Shown piece by piece: positions 47,401 to 59,300 of a stretch of DNA of 64,000 bases; positions within the stretch are counted from its first letter, which is position 1, and each line of letters opens with the position of its first letter. The position numbers were made by a program, and so were the translations under genes. The DNA comes from Lottia gigantea (Eukaryota; Mollusca; Gastropoda; Lottiidae): the NCBI RefSeq assembly GCF_000327385.1, contig NW_008708227.1:96738-160737 (forward strand), written 5' to 3'. The notes under the pieces were generated by a model. It was not told where the DNA came from. It was given only the letters and a program-made list of their open reading frames with translations, and ran no database searches.

Positions 47401-50395
47401 CTGTTTATCACGACCAAGGCAGAATATTTCTGTGTTTAGCATTGTTACTAGCTTTCATAATTATCGAAATGAAATGAATCATAGAAGCTGAATGAATCTC
47501 TTTAAATACAGATATAGTACAAGGACACCTACTAAGCCAAATTTGATTCTAACTATCAATTAACCCGAATAGGTAAATCTGTTATATTAGCCTCAGGCTT
47601 TTTTCTAACATCAAAACTGGATATTAATTAATCATATAAAACTATAGTAATGGACAACATAGGTTAAGTGACCCATTACGTTTTAGAAAACCTATATTTC
47701 AACCTCGCAAAAAGGTCCCATAATTAATTGAACTAACTGAACAATTTTAACGTTAATACCTGAATATAAAACGTAAGAAGATACTGGTTTCAGGAGATAA
47801 AGACCCTACACTCGGATTTGAATTTAAACATATCTGAATTTAATCCGAATTTGGTTTGAATACTTTACTGAGAGATTATGCCTATTAATATTATATGGGT
47901 TTTTTGAGGACGTAGATCTGTTTGTATGTGGTGTCGAAACTATCTTTAAGTTTGAGCCTTTACCACCAGTTATACCATGAAGATCCAATGAACGTGGGGC
48001 CTAAATTCCCAACTTATGTTAAGAATTTCAGAAACACAATTTTTCTGCAATAACATGAGAAGCAATGAAATGGTTGTGAGTGTAATCAATACGCTATTCA
48101 AGGTACATAACTCTTACAATCGCAAGATACTTTAAACTCGTTCTTATAATGTTTAGGCAAAATCAACATTGGCTAAGGCATCCAATTATAGTTTTTAATG
48201 ATTAAATTTATCTTGAAAAAGATAAAAACCCTTTAAATAGGGTGTTAATTGTTAACATACCCACTGTTATTTCATAAAATGTTTTAAACTCACCTTCGAT
48301 GGACTAGAAGCTGAATCATCTAGCACCAAAATACCATGTCCAGCTGGTGACATTAACTCCCTTTCCAAATTATCTGGTAAACTTTTCTTTCTAATGACGT
48401 TCAATTTTAACTTGGATCGGAGTATGTGTAAAAAATGGTTCTTTTCCTTTCTTGCTGATAAACTTAACGACGGTGGCGGACGATTAAATGGGTCGTTAAG
48501 CTCAGAAATGGTGTCGTCGTCGTGGAAAGCCTCCCAATCCTCTGGAGATGATACATCAAGACGTGCTTCGGTGCTGAAAACCTCATCATTTTGAGGTGAA
48601 CTGTTCGTTGAGGTAAAGATGATTGGTTTGTCATTGAAGTCATGGCTAGATGCAACAGAAACGTTACTGAAAGCACTGTCGTAACTTTGAGTACACTCCG
48701 AAGAATTAGCGATGCTCAGATCGTCATCTGCGTGTATTGGACAGAACTGCTTCAGATGCTGCAACCAACGGCGGAGCTCCTTTGCACTTTCAGCAGAGAG
48801 ATAAATGTCCTTGCAATGCGACTGAGAAAGCTTAAAAACATTTAAGTCTTTTGTTTGTCTTGAAGTGTTGGAGTCGTAATTTACCATACATTGTTTCAAA
48901 ACCACTGCCACAATCGGTATCTCGTAGTCATTCTGAGTTTTGAATCCATAAAAACAGTTCCTCGCAATAACACACCAAATATTAATCCATTTCATCATAA
49001 CCCTATATTGCAGGTAACCTGAAGCCTTTTCACTAGTCAATTCCCCCAGTCTTACACCAGGTACACCACTGTATGACGTCCCATTAAAGAACCTGTCTTT
49101 GATGTCGGATACCTGACGACGAACAACCGGGCCAATTCCATCGGACAATCCACTTGTTTCAAGCACTTTAAATCTCGAGTGTCCATTGGGCGACTTCGGG
49201 TAATCTACAACATCCATCTCAGAAATAATCCTATGTCTGGAGTCATCCAGAGATCTTCTTTCGGGAATCATGGAATCATCCGCACTTCGAGATCGTTTCT
49301 GTTTCTTTACCAAGCTGTCAAGACTTCCAAACGATTTGAAATTTAATGAAAGTCCTTTTGATTTGATACTTTTCTGAATGTTTTTTTCGTCTGAATGTGA
49401 TGCCTTGAGCGGTATACCAGGACTGTGCTCAGGTTCCTCCTCGCGTCTGATTCTTCTTCGGAAGTCAGTTAAAGAACTAGTTTGTCCATTATTTAGTAGT
49501 GGTGAACCAAGGTTTAATATTTCTGGTCTCCGACTTATTCGTGGAGATGGCATGTATCCAGCAGTCTGTCCTATGTCCAATTTAGATTTATCTTTTGATA
49601 AATTGGCAATTCGTTCTGCCGAACCACTCAAAGTAACATCCATACTTACAGCTTCCATTAAAATAGCTATCCATGAGTCTAATTCAACTTTAGTTCTNNN
49701 NNNNNNNNNNNNNNNNNNNNNNNNNNNNNNNNNNNNNNNNNNNNNNNNNNNNNNNNNNNNNNNNNNNNNNNNNNNNNNNNNNNNNNNNNNNNNNNNNNNN
49801 NNNNNNNNNNNNNNNNNNNNNNNNNNNNNNNNNNNNNNNNNNNNNNNNNNNNNNNNNNNNNNNNNNNNNNNNNNNNNNNNNNNNNNNNNNNNNNNNNNNN
49901 NNNNNNNNNNNNNNNNNNNNNNNNNNNNNNNNNNNNNNNNNNNNNNNNNNNNNNNNNNNNNNNNNNNNNNNNNNNNNNNNNNNNNNNNNNNNNNNNNNNN
50001 NNNNNNNNNNNNNNNNNNNNNNNNNNNNNNNCCACATCGCGAGATATTTCAGCTTCATCAGAATCAAAAACACAGAATAACATGTCATCAATAACAACCC
50101 ATACATCCTGACCTCGCACTTCGTCCATCAACCATCCTTTCATATCACATTGGGAGAGATCACTGGCTAAAACATGTTTAGCTTTACCCTCTGAGAGACT
50201 TCGAGTTGGAGGATTGGGAGCAGGCTTCCTCTTGCTGCTCCTCATCCCATTAGAGGGACTGTAAATGTCTGTACCCATGGTTAGCGATTTATTACCATCT
50301 TTAACTGAATTGCGTCGACTTGATTGTGTGGTTGTAGGGGTACCACCTGAATTACCAATAAACCTTCTATCAGTAACATCATCCAACGTCTTCAG
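29469..50395 (-). CDS. Scaffold protein with three PH domains and a coiled coil (5' end unresolved)
   Basis: Exons in order: 48294-50395 (interrupted by 334 Ns), 33134-33345, 32588-32741, 31979-32093, 31388-31497, 30890-30994, 29774-30493, 29469-29525. Phases agree at all seven junctions and the stop is TAG. At least 1,079 residues are visible. A basic/proline stretch (KPAPNPPTRSLSEGK) precedes PH1 (CDMKGWLMDEV..., gap, ...VELDSWIAILMEAV). PH2 runs from GYLQYRVMMKWINIWCV to ELRRWLQHLK. PH3 runs from LEGYLERRNYNGQWIRYWFI to ELSTWIDYLQ and is split over three exons. A charged helix (KVEYYKQKLLAEVLQQKHTI) and a serine-rich tail follow. This layout suggests a membrane-associated adaptor; actin-filament-associated (AFAP-like) proteins are one possibility, but I do not assign a family. 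An acceptor at 50396-50397 shows that at least one exon lies upstream. Confidence 0.85.
33504..33663. mobile_element. 160-bp MITE with TTAAAGGGA ends
   Basis: TTAAAGGGACTGTGAAGAGG at the left is the inverse of CCTCTTTACAATCCCTTTAA at the right, with 2 mismatches in 20. The inner parts also pair (AACTAAGTG with CACTTAGTT). TTAA or TA is the likely target. It sits about 160 bp upstream of the PH3 exon 33134-33345 in the long intron. Confidence 0.8.
37606..37712. repeat. About 31-bp tandem repeat
   Basis: GAAAACTAGTGTAATATAAT followed by AATATAATATA is repeated about three and a half times with almost no change, so the array is recent. Confidence 0.9.
39480..39775. repeat. GAAT tetranucleotide repeats
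   Basis: Interrupted runs of GAAT/GAGT lie at about 39480-39580 and 39702-39775. The minus-strand open frame here is a by-product. Confidence 0.8.
42890..43180. repeat. Likely dispersed repeat in the long intron
   Basis: This block is less AT-rich than its surroundings (GGAAAAGGACCAGGACAGCG, GCACCCAGGGCTTTGG) and has a 12-base T run. It has no open frame of note. I infer a repeat from its composition only. Confidence 0.3.
46250..46505. repeat. Degenerate minisatellite ATGGTGACTGGTTACCACCA
   Basis: About ten units of 22-28 bp with many substitutions lie in the long intron. Each unit has the inverted halves GGTGACTGG and TTACCACC. Confidence 0.85.
49698..50031. other. Assembly gap (334 Ns) within PH1
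   Basis: Coding in one frame reaches the gap from above (…SRDV at 50032) and leaves it below (TKVELDSW from 49697). A gap of 334 is not the length needed to keep that frame, so its size is approximate or it hides an intron. Missing sequence should include the middle of the first PH domain, roughly 45 residues. Confidence 0.9.
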
Positions 50396-53300
50396 CTGAA
50401 AGTATAAAAAGAATCAAATAAGTTTATATTTCGTTCAATTAAAATCAATAAAAATAGTATTTATCGTCAATTAATGTTGCTTGTTAGCACCTTGAAGACT
50501 TAACGTTATCGTCATAGTAATAACACACATTTGCTAAGGAATGTACACAACAGTTTTCGATCCTGGTAGCATTATGCTAAATTATCATATTTCCAATTGT
50601 CACTATTTATACCTGCTTATAAACAAAAGTTGTTCATAAGACTTGTTATAAGTCCCAAGACGCTGTGGGGTGTTCAACACTTCAGACTAAACCTTTACAC
50701 TCTATGATATGCACCCAATGATCGATGTTAATCGTCATAATTCACGTGGAAGAATTGAGAAATTTATTATCAACAAGCACGACCATCCATTCATTAATGT
50801 TATAATTGTCTGAGGCCTTCAAGCGAATTTATTAATCCATAACCGATTAGCTAAGCTCCAACGCTTCAGACATATTTGATACGATAGAATAAGCAAACGT
50901 TAATTTTGTTAAAAATCAACGAAGCAAAATAGTTTGAGCTAAAAGACATCCAGAATCGTGACTTTCAATGGCAAAGTCATTTCTTGGTCAAAATTAAGCT
51001 TTTTTCAATTTTTTAATAACTGGATTCTGCCACATGTTTATACTATGCAAATATATTTAAAATGGATCCTAGAAGCTTGAATGTCCAAGTTAGAAAGCCT
51101 GTCGTATACTGGCATCCACAATGGCAAAACTACTATTTCCATGAACCAATCGAAATGAACAAAATATGATTTGCTCTCAATTTGAAAAACAGACAATGTT
51201 ATATCGATAGATCAGACCGAAGTGTTCAATCCAGTGTCTACAGTGGAATTATTGCTAGACCAATCTTGCAGCGAGATCTGAGAAATTGAAGAAGACATCA
51301 CTTGACACTAAAACCAAATGTTATGTTGTAGGACATACTGGATTATACAGGTTCAACAACTTAATCCTATCTACTTGTCTATCTATAACACAAGTTGGGT
51401 TCTAACTCTACCATGCACGTGTCCTTCACTTATAAATCCAAACCCACATATTTTTTAAGTGGCTTATAGATGTGTTTAGAAAAGGGATATATTTAATGAT
51501 CTTTCTATAACTTGTGGTTTATTAAGTGCTATTAAACTGTGTCATGCTGACCTTAGTTGGGCTATTACGGTCACAAGCAAATGCAGATCAAACTGCAAAG
51601 CAATTTCGTGCTTTTATCAGGAGATTAGTCAGTGACATTGTCATAGAGATATATTGAATGTTCTTTCTGTCACTTGTGATTTATTAAATGCCATTCAGCT
51701 ATGTCATGCTGACCCAGGAGTTATGATTATTGGTCATAATCCAAACGAGATCAAGCTGCAAGGCGATGTGCTTTTCGTAATAAAATTGGTACCTATTATG
51801 CTGTCAGTGGCATTATCATTGTCAATTAATTTTATGCACAACGTTTCTTAAAGGCAACAACAAACGCACTCTTTAATAATTGTGAAGTAAGTTAACTTTA
51901 TTCAATATGTGCGGAGGCTTTTTACTATTTTTTTTTATATTTTTTAAATATTACATTTCATCCTGCGGAGATAAGGTACAGACGAACACGAGCGTATATT
52001 TGGCCAAACAGTGTGAATACTAAATTTCCCTTGGTTTGCACAGGTGAGCTAAGCGGTATACATTTACGGGAATAAGATATCATTGTGTTTACCCCTGGGG
52101 GTTTATACGAGGGGTATACCACAATAGGGGCATTAACGGGGTTTATTCACAAGACAAGTTGTTAATAAAGGTATATAACATTGACGTAATACAGACTGTT
52201 AGCTTCTTAACCTGTCGCTTGTTTGAATCTCTTCTGTTGCATTGATATAGGTAATCTTGCAACACTTAGCTAACAATAGAAATTGTCACCTAATATATGA
52301 CTTGATAGACCCATAGATTGAGACATTACGGAATTGGGCATGACAAACAGATACAAAAGAACACGGGCATATATTTAGGTCAATAAGCACACATTCAATA
52401 CTGTATTATATTACTCAAAACAATGAAGTAAAAGTGCTCTAAAATAAGTTGTTAATTCTTTCTTTCAGATGATGAACACCTACTCGGGTTATGCACCTTT
52501 ACTAGCTCTCTACAAAAGGAGTCTTATTTGGATTGCGTAAAATTATTTCTGATATTAACATGTTTGGTTATTGATACTGTATAAATAGGAGAAACAAAAG
52601 CTTTGTAAGATGATATGATAATTTAAAACAAGTTAGCTCATTCTCGATCTTAATCTTAAATAAACCGTCTTGGATCGATTCTCTTCTTTTCAAACAAATG
52701 TTAACGATTATAATCATGACCCCGTCTGTTGTCTGCCGCCAAGGGTCAAATTGACTTCATATTTGTCAACGTTGTCCAAACGTAGCAGCAAACACATCAA
52801 TTATCAGCAACGTGCGAAGTGAATACTTTACAGCATTTTTCAGGTTTAGATAACCATTCGCAGAATTTAACAAGAAAATGTTCAATGGTACTTATTTGTT
52901 TCTGGATCAACTAAAGCTGTGTCATTAGCGTCCATTATGAACTAGTTCATGCCTGACCATTATTTATCGTACATGATTTTATCAAGAATATAAGAATAGC
53001 TGTCTATGTTGGAAAGGTAGGCCCGTACCGTATTTATGTAGGATAATGCACATGTATCATCACAGACTACACAACCAGTTCTCAACAGGTTACACTAATA
53101 TTGAATTTTTTCCATTTATGTCGCTCGTGAAAATCTAGCCTAAATAATTTGAATTTTGTTATTTCTTAACCCTAATCTCCATATTTTGGTTTCTAACTCT
53201 ATCACAGGTATGAACGTGACAAAAAAAGTCCAGTAGATTCTATAATTATTAAGTTCCGTATTCGATTTCAAAAACGAATACAACTAATACTTGAATGATA

Positions 53301-53840
53301 ATTTTTAAAAAGTAAGTGTGATGATAAGATTAACGTCAGAACATCCCTAACGATCTGTGAACAGGCGCATAGATCGATTGATAGATGAAAATAATTCATG
53401 AAAATGAACACAAAAATGTACGCTTAAGTCAGAGCTTAAGTCACGGAGCAATAGTAATGTAGTATCTGGTCGAGTGGTTTATTTTCTTCATGACAGAGTT
53501 TCTGTTATAAAGTTGTTGAAATCAACAGTGTCAGTTACGTATCATCTGTTTTTCAAAATAAACTGAAATTAATTAATTTTTGGTCTTGAAAAAACCCATT
53601 GAAAACAACAATTTCGATTGGTACAAGAAATGCCACAATACTCAATATCAGAATTGGTGAAGTAAGATTTTCTTTGAGATAGTGGTAGCAATATTTTATC
53701 AATGTAAAAAGATTTAGTTAACCCTGAGGGTATCACCATCTAAACTACCAATAAACCTAAAGTCTGTAATTTGGAGTATTGTTGTTCAAATCACTTCATT
53801 AACACTTTCTACACAAGGGACAAGGGCGTGTTCGGGGTAA
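50396..53840. other. Upstream flank or intron of the PH-protein gene
   Basis: No exon could be tied to the PH-protein gene. A diverged tandem duplication lies at about 51489-51815, where TCATGCTGACC recurs with a period near 161 bp. The related phrases GAACACGAGCGTATATTTGG and GAACACGGGCATATATTTAG occur near 51980 and 52358. Confidence 0.45.
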
Positions 53841-53851
53841 AACTTACACCC

Positions 53852-53859
53852 TATAAATA
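53852..53859 (+). promoter_or_regulatory. TATA box of a candidate plus-strand gene
   Basis: TATAAATA lies 48 bp before an ATG in good context (AAAATTATGG). That leaves room for a start site near 53882 and a very short leader. Confidence 0.4.
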
Positions 53860-53906
53860 TAGATCCTCCGATTTCCCGTCTTTCGTAAGTGGTTTGGGTG
53901 AAAATT

Positions 53907-53976
53907 ATGGGTTTATTACACCATAAACAACGTTCAGATGAAGAAGTCGATCTTTATGTCGAAGAATATGAAGACG
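53907..53976 (+). CDS. Candidate first coding exon of an unrecognised gene
   Basis: The ATG opens 23 codons beginning MGLLHHKQRSDEEVDLYVEE and then reaches a good donor (GAAGACG|GTAAGATGG). The peptide is acidic and hydrophilic, like a cytoplasmic N-terminus. The exon ends in phase 1. An exon at 62749-62781 (TTTGATTACAG|GA GAA TTC TAC...) would fit that phase and continue GEFYDSLKSDK to a donor GTAATT. If so, the gene runs to the right beyond the window. I do not recognise the product. The TATA box, leader and splice phase are the only support. Confidence 0.35.
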
Positions 53977-54209
53977 GTAAGATGGTAATATTGTGTAATA
54001 CCTTTGAGATCTAGCGCTGAATTAGAGGAATCAATACAAGCAGTAAGAAGCAGTGTAGGAGCCAAAAATCAAGTTTGACAAAAGAATAGGGAGATCTAAT
54101 GAACAAGTAACCCATATATTTCATAATATACTATTACTGCTTAATTAAAATATTGTATACCATGACCCATTTATATATTTTTTTTTGCGGGGTTAAATTT
54201 GGAACAAAA

Positions 54210-55445
54210 ATGAAGAACCAAAACCAGGAATTGACTGAATAGGACAAACATTCCGAACAAGACCAAAAATTGTACAGATGAGATGGGAAAGACTATAATA
54301 TGACTGAGACAAAACATTGCTTGATATAGTAACGACTATCTGTACCAGATCAAAGATTAGCTGCAATGGGAAAGACGATCCGGGCCAAACATTGGTTGAA
54401 ATGAGAAAGACATCTTAAACCAGACCAAAAATTGTATATGTAATATGAAATAGGAACAATTATCCGCGCCAGACAAAACATTGGTTGAAAAGGGAAAGAC
54501 TATCTGTGCAAGATAAAACATTGGATGGAATAGGACAGACGAACTGTACCAGACCAAACATTGGTTGAAATAGGAAAGACTGTCTGTGCAAGATAAAACA
54601 TTGGCTGAAATAGGACAGACGATCTGTACCAGACCAAACACTGCTTGAAATAGAAAAGACTGTCTGTCACAGACAAAACATCGGTTGAAGTAGAAAGGAA
54701 TGTCTAAATCGGATTAATCTGAAACAGGCCAAAACATAGGTTGAAACGAGAAAACATACGCCCACTGGCAGCTGTTAGAAATGATAAAACAGTCTTTAGT
54801 GACTAAAGTATGTATTTTCTCATATTAAAGAAATTTTAATAGTTTGAATTCATTGATATATATATATTTACTGCCAGTTATTTATGCTGACAAATTCCAC
54901 CAAATTTTAAAAAATCAATATCAATAATCCAAACAAATTTCATTTAATCAATTGAAAACTGTAGTCTCTATTGTGTTCACAAACAATTTTGGACGTGTGT
55001 TTCCTAAGTCAAGGGCAATAACTCAAAAGCCGTTCATCGAAAGATCGTCAAATTAGAACTTGACCAAGATCTCATCAATTTAAATGAACACACAAAATTT
55101 CATTAAAATCAGTTGAAAACTGTAGACTCTATTGTGTTCACAAACAAATTTTGACGCGTTTTTCTTAAGTCAAGGGCAATAACTCAAAAACAGTTCAGTG
55201 AAAGATCGTCAAATTCGAACTTGACCAAGATCTCATCAATATAAATGATCACACCAAATTTTATTAAAATCAGTTGAAACTGTAGTCTCTATTGTGTTCA
55301 CAAGAAATGTTGACGGACCGACGGACCAACGGACCGGGGCGACGGCAATATACGTCCACATTTCCATGTGGGCGTATAAAAATGTTTGAACCAGACCAAA
55401 CATTGGTGGAATGAGAAAGACAATATACACCAGATCAAACATTGG
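54210..55445. repeat. Minisatellite ACCAGACCAAACATTGGTTG, interrupted by a mobile element
   Basis: Units of about 40-46 bp (ACCAGACCAAACATTGGTTG, then GAAATRGGAAAGAC) run from 54210 to 54755 and resume at 55378-55445. The interval between them is the element at 54756-55377. Minus-strand open frames here are by-products. Confidence 0.85.
54756..55377 (+). mobile_element. ATACGCCC/GGCGTAT family element, best-preserved copy
   Basis: It begins ATACGCCCACTGGCAGCTG and ends CCATGTGGGCGTAT, so the outer ten bases are inverted repeats. The interior has units with a 161-bp period (AAGTCAAGGGCAATAACTC at 55006 and 55167) carrying TTCATCGAAAGATCGTCAA and CTGTAGTCTCTATTGTG. A degenerate GGACC stretch lies near the right end. 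It encodes no protein. Confidence 0.85.
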
Positions 55446-55933
55446 TTAAATCAAGAAGGTGTAATAGTCTATTAAAGCTCATTAGGTTGAAATAGGACAC
55501 ATTAAAGAACCTCTGTTTCGCCTCAAAAGTAAGACATTCTGTAATATAACAGTGTATTGTATGGTGAAATTTCTGAACAAATCCCTAATTGGTCATTTTG
55601 ATCGATAACAATAAGAGCCAAATCTTAAATCCACTTAGCAGTCTCTCTTTAATAGTATTATAGGTATAATGTTAACCTATACATATTTGATATCTATCTA
55701 GGTAATCAAATAATACAACACTCTATTATTCTATTCTTAATACATAGATTATACTGTCTACAGACTGGACGAATAAATGAATGAATTAAAATTTAGGCGT
55801 CATATTCTGTAAAATGTAGGCTACCGACAATACTATATATTCTATTTTAGTGTATTCTGTTTGAGAACTTGGAGATTTGCAATTACGTTTAAGCATTTCT
55901 ATGAATTATGAAAACGAGTGAGAAAAGAGATCC

Positions 55934-56060
55934 TCTAGATCAGGGGTTTTCAACCTTTTTCATTCTACCATTTCAAAAAGGGGTTTCTTTTTCGAAAATT
56001 CTGATTTAATTTTAGTCTAAAAATAGACAGAGTTTGAAAATGAGCTACCCCCTCCCTCCT
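55934..56060 (+). mobile_element. hAT-like terminus (one end only)
   Basis: CAGGGGTTTTCAACCTTTTT is the kind of end seen in many hAT transposons. No matching inverted end was found within the next kilobase, so this is a fragment. Confidence 0.4.
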
Positions 56061-56399
56061 TCCTATCTCATATTCAGTTTGGTGACATTACTGGTGAAAT
56101 AAAATAATGGAGAATTTCATGTCGTTAAATTAAGTGTCACCGAACAAGAAACCATGAAAAAATTAATTAATGATAGACAATTTCCTTATATCATACCAGC
56201 AAACTAAAAATTAAAACCTATGTCAAAATTGCCACATTACACATGTTTTGAAACCTGAAACGTCAATAAAATAGTTGGCCTTGAAATTATTCTTATATGT
56301 TTTAAAAGTATCATATAATTCCTTTACCTGTGAGATTCAATGATGTGCATATATCCAAACCAGAATCCATTTATGAGAAAACACATAACTTAAAATACA

Positions 56400-59300
56400 A
56401 ACGGATGCAAAGTTCAACTAATTTGTTTCCGAGAGTAGAAAACAGAGTATGTGAGCAGTGTTAAACACAGAACAAGTGAATCAAATCATTTCACCAAAGT
56501 TCACGCTACATTTAAGATAACAAGGGATTTTCTCAGGACCCCGATGGCCCGTCATTATGAAAAGCGCTCATCCATGTCCTAACAAGTACTTGATACCTGC
56601 TGGACAATCGTAACTAATACAACATTAGCCTGGATTATCAAGGCGTAAAATCATGTATCTTTGTCCCTTTTGTTTTAATTACAAATTACCTATTTGTTCG
56701 TGGAAATGAATGAGAGATTAGTCACCTGTATTCAACCGATTCACTTAATCGTTTTCCTCAGAATTTTTTTTATTCGCCCGTTCTCATAAATATTCGCTCT
56801 GCCAAGTAAATAAATAAACATAAATTAATATTTAGTTCAGTAAGGAATGAAAAACCGACATTTAAGTTCTACAAACTATTACAAAATGATAATGATAATA
56901 GTACGTATATTTATTTCCTTTAAAATCTGAAGCAATCTAATGTAAAACGACACAAAATAGTACAACTTTCAAACACATCACCATTGTTAAATAATACGCA
57001 CATAATGTGCAGCAGAGTGCTTAAGTAATGTCCGAATATCATTTTCTGGATTTTTTGTCACACAAAAGTTTATGAATTCTTAATTGTTTGTACAATGTTT
57101 TCAATGACCATTTTGTCTTGTAGTATATAGCCTTAAGGGAGCATTAATATAATATCCGCGTTCGTTCAGTATTGTGATTTATGTTCTTTAAGTGTTTCTA
57201 AATGATTATGAAGTCATTAAACTTTGAAAGGTTGTAGTTATATTTAGAACAGGTTACGTGTTAGTATTTACTTTTAGTTTTAAATCTAAATCCGATTTAA
57301 GTTTAAAGGTGGACACTTGACCACGGAAAATTTTCATTTTAAGAAACACAAGAGTTAGTTTGCCTTATGAACCAATTTAAGATTGATATTAACGTTACGT
57401 TATCATCTTTTTTTGTAATTTGAGTCCCAAAGGCATCGATAAAAGCTTGTCGAGTATTTCTCGTGAATTGCATTAGATAAGTGTTGATTACATTTCGATA
57501 AAAATTTGTTAAGATTGGCTTTAAAGACTCACTAAAGGCTGATCTTTCATGCGCTTTGGCTCTCAATTTTAAAGAATCTACGAAAGTTTAGAATCCATGT
57601 TTTTCTCTGCATTTCTATTTCTGTTCATTTCTAGTAAATAGTATTAAATAAGTGTTGATCACATTTGAATATTAGCAAGAATATTCAGGGCATATAAATC
57701 GTAATTTACCAGTGATTACAGATGGCGCTACCTTTAGAGTTGTTCAAATATAATTGATGAGACAACTATATATTATGGGGTAATAATACTGTGTATTGGT
57801 AGGATGACAATGTAACAAGTCTCTATTCGTACGAGTACAGTAGATTATTCTTATGTAACATAACACGTTCCTAAATCTTCTTAAGGCTAGAAAATGTCAA
57901 AATTAAGGTACATTGTTATTTTTAGACTTGTTACATCATTGTTATGAGTTGCTCCACAAGATTTGACTTTAAATCTGTGTCAAACTGTTTCTTGTCATTT
58001 TCCGTTTCGTCCTATTACATGTTATATCATGTTATCATAAACGCCTGGTTGCACTATGCTATTGTGGCAATCAGCTCGAAGTTACGTTCGGAACAGTGTA
58101 CATTCAATCAATTTACTTCAAGTCCAAAATATATTTTTCTGTGGTTGCCCGCCTCAGACGCCTTTACTGAAGAAAACATTTCTTTCAACTTATTTGCGTC
58201 ATATTTTTCGAAAAGAGAAAAGTAAATAAAAGCAAATTATCTGTGTACAATTAGCTATTGGATGGTAGAAATGGAATTGAATTAGCCAAAAATGAAACCT
58301 TTATTAACACAAATTTATAGTGGACAACTCATTGGATCTTGGGTTTATTGTACAATCGTTTCATATGTCATCATCAGGTGCATTAAAGTATTCCCGCCAT
58401 CATCTGTGAAAACTATACTGGTCATTGACTCTAATGTCTTAGCAGCAATTTAAAATTTAATGTGGTCAAACTTCTCATAAATTTATGTGACCTCTCGTTG
58501 AAATGTGACCCTTTGACCCGGATTAATTACGTTTAATTTCAAGATGGCGTTACAAAATGGCCCCAGGCCGAAATGACACCACTGTCTTGTAAACCGTTAT
58601 CTCAAATGACTGATCAATTCAAAACTGATAAACATTCAATCTGAGACGGAGTTAAAACATGGCCAGTGATAACTAAGAGTGATAAATAACAAACAAATAA
58701 AAGTCTGGTACATTGGTATCTTGAACTCCTAGTTTAAAAATTGGGCCAGACCGGACTTCTGTATGTGCAATTCTTTTAGAAGTTCTGAATATAAAAAATA
58801 ACAGTCTATTTCTAAAATCTTATCTTCAATGTTTAGAATTCGCAAATTGTCTTAGTTGAAAAAGCTATTTTGGAGATCACTGTTGTATGTTTTGTTTGCG
58901 GAAATACGATTTTTTCTATTTGTTAGCATTAATGTAAGAACTAATTGTTCTGTGGTTCACAGTTTCAGATCCATCCAACTGATATTACTAAGTCTTCTTG
59001 TCCTCCAGTAAAATCAGCACCTGAATTGTAGAGTAGCATCAACAATAGTGTTAAGAGTGAAGAAGTTCCTAAAAACTTCTATGTAAAGCACTGGCCAATA
59101 GTCTAAGGGATGGCCCATTTGGATTTAAATCTTGTATGACGATCGCCGACTATGAATCAGTAGTTGTACGATATTGTACCCAGATTGCTACTGATAACAC
59201 ATAACATGGGTCAAATTTGTCTATAGAAAATTAATGAACCAAATAAGATTAAAATCGTGAGATCATTTGAGGATCAACCAATGAATAGTGATCCACTCAG

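Larger units (their letters stand above)
33346..48293 (-). other. 15-kb intron of the PH-protein gene
   Basis: This interval separates the PH1/PH2 exon from the PH3 exons. It is AT-rich, and the open frames in it are short and unsupported. Named repeats inside it are listed separately. No nested gene or RNA gene was recognised. Confidence 0.7.

Noticed and set aside
56328-56370. Minus-strand ATG exon (MDSGLDICTSLNL) with GTAAAG donor, considered as the start of the PH-protein gene
   Set aside because: It ends in phase 1, while the next known exon begins in phase 0 at 50395. A direct join hits a stop within a few codons.
57339-58225. Open frames at 57339-57566 (minus) and 57944-58225 (plus)
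   Set aside because: Neither has a domain, codon pattern or splice context that supports coding.
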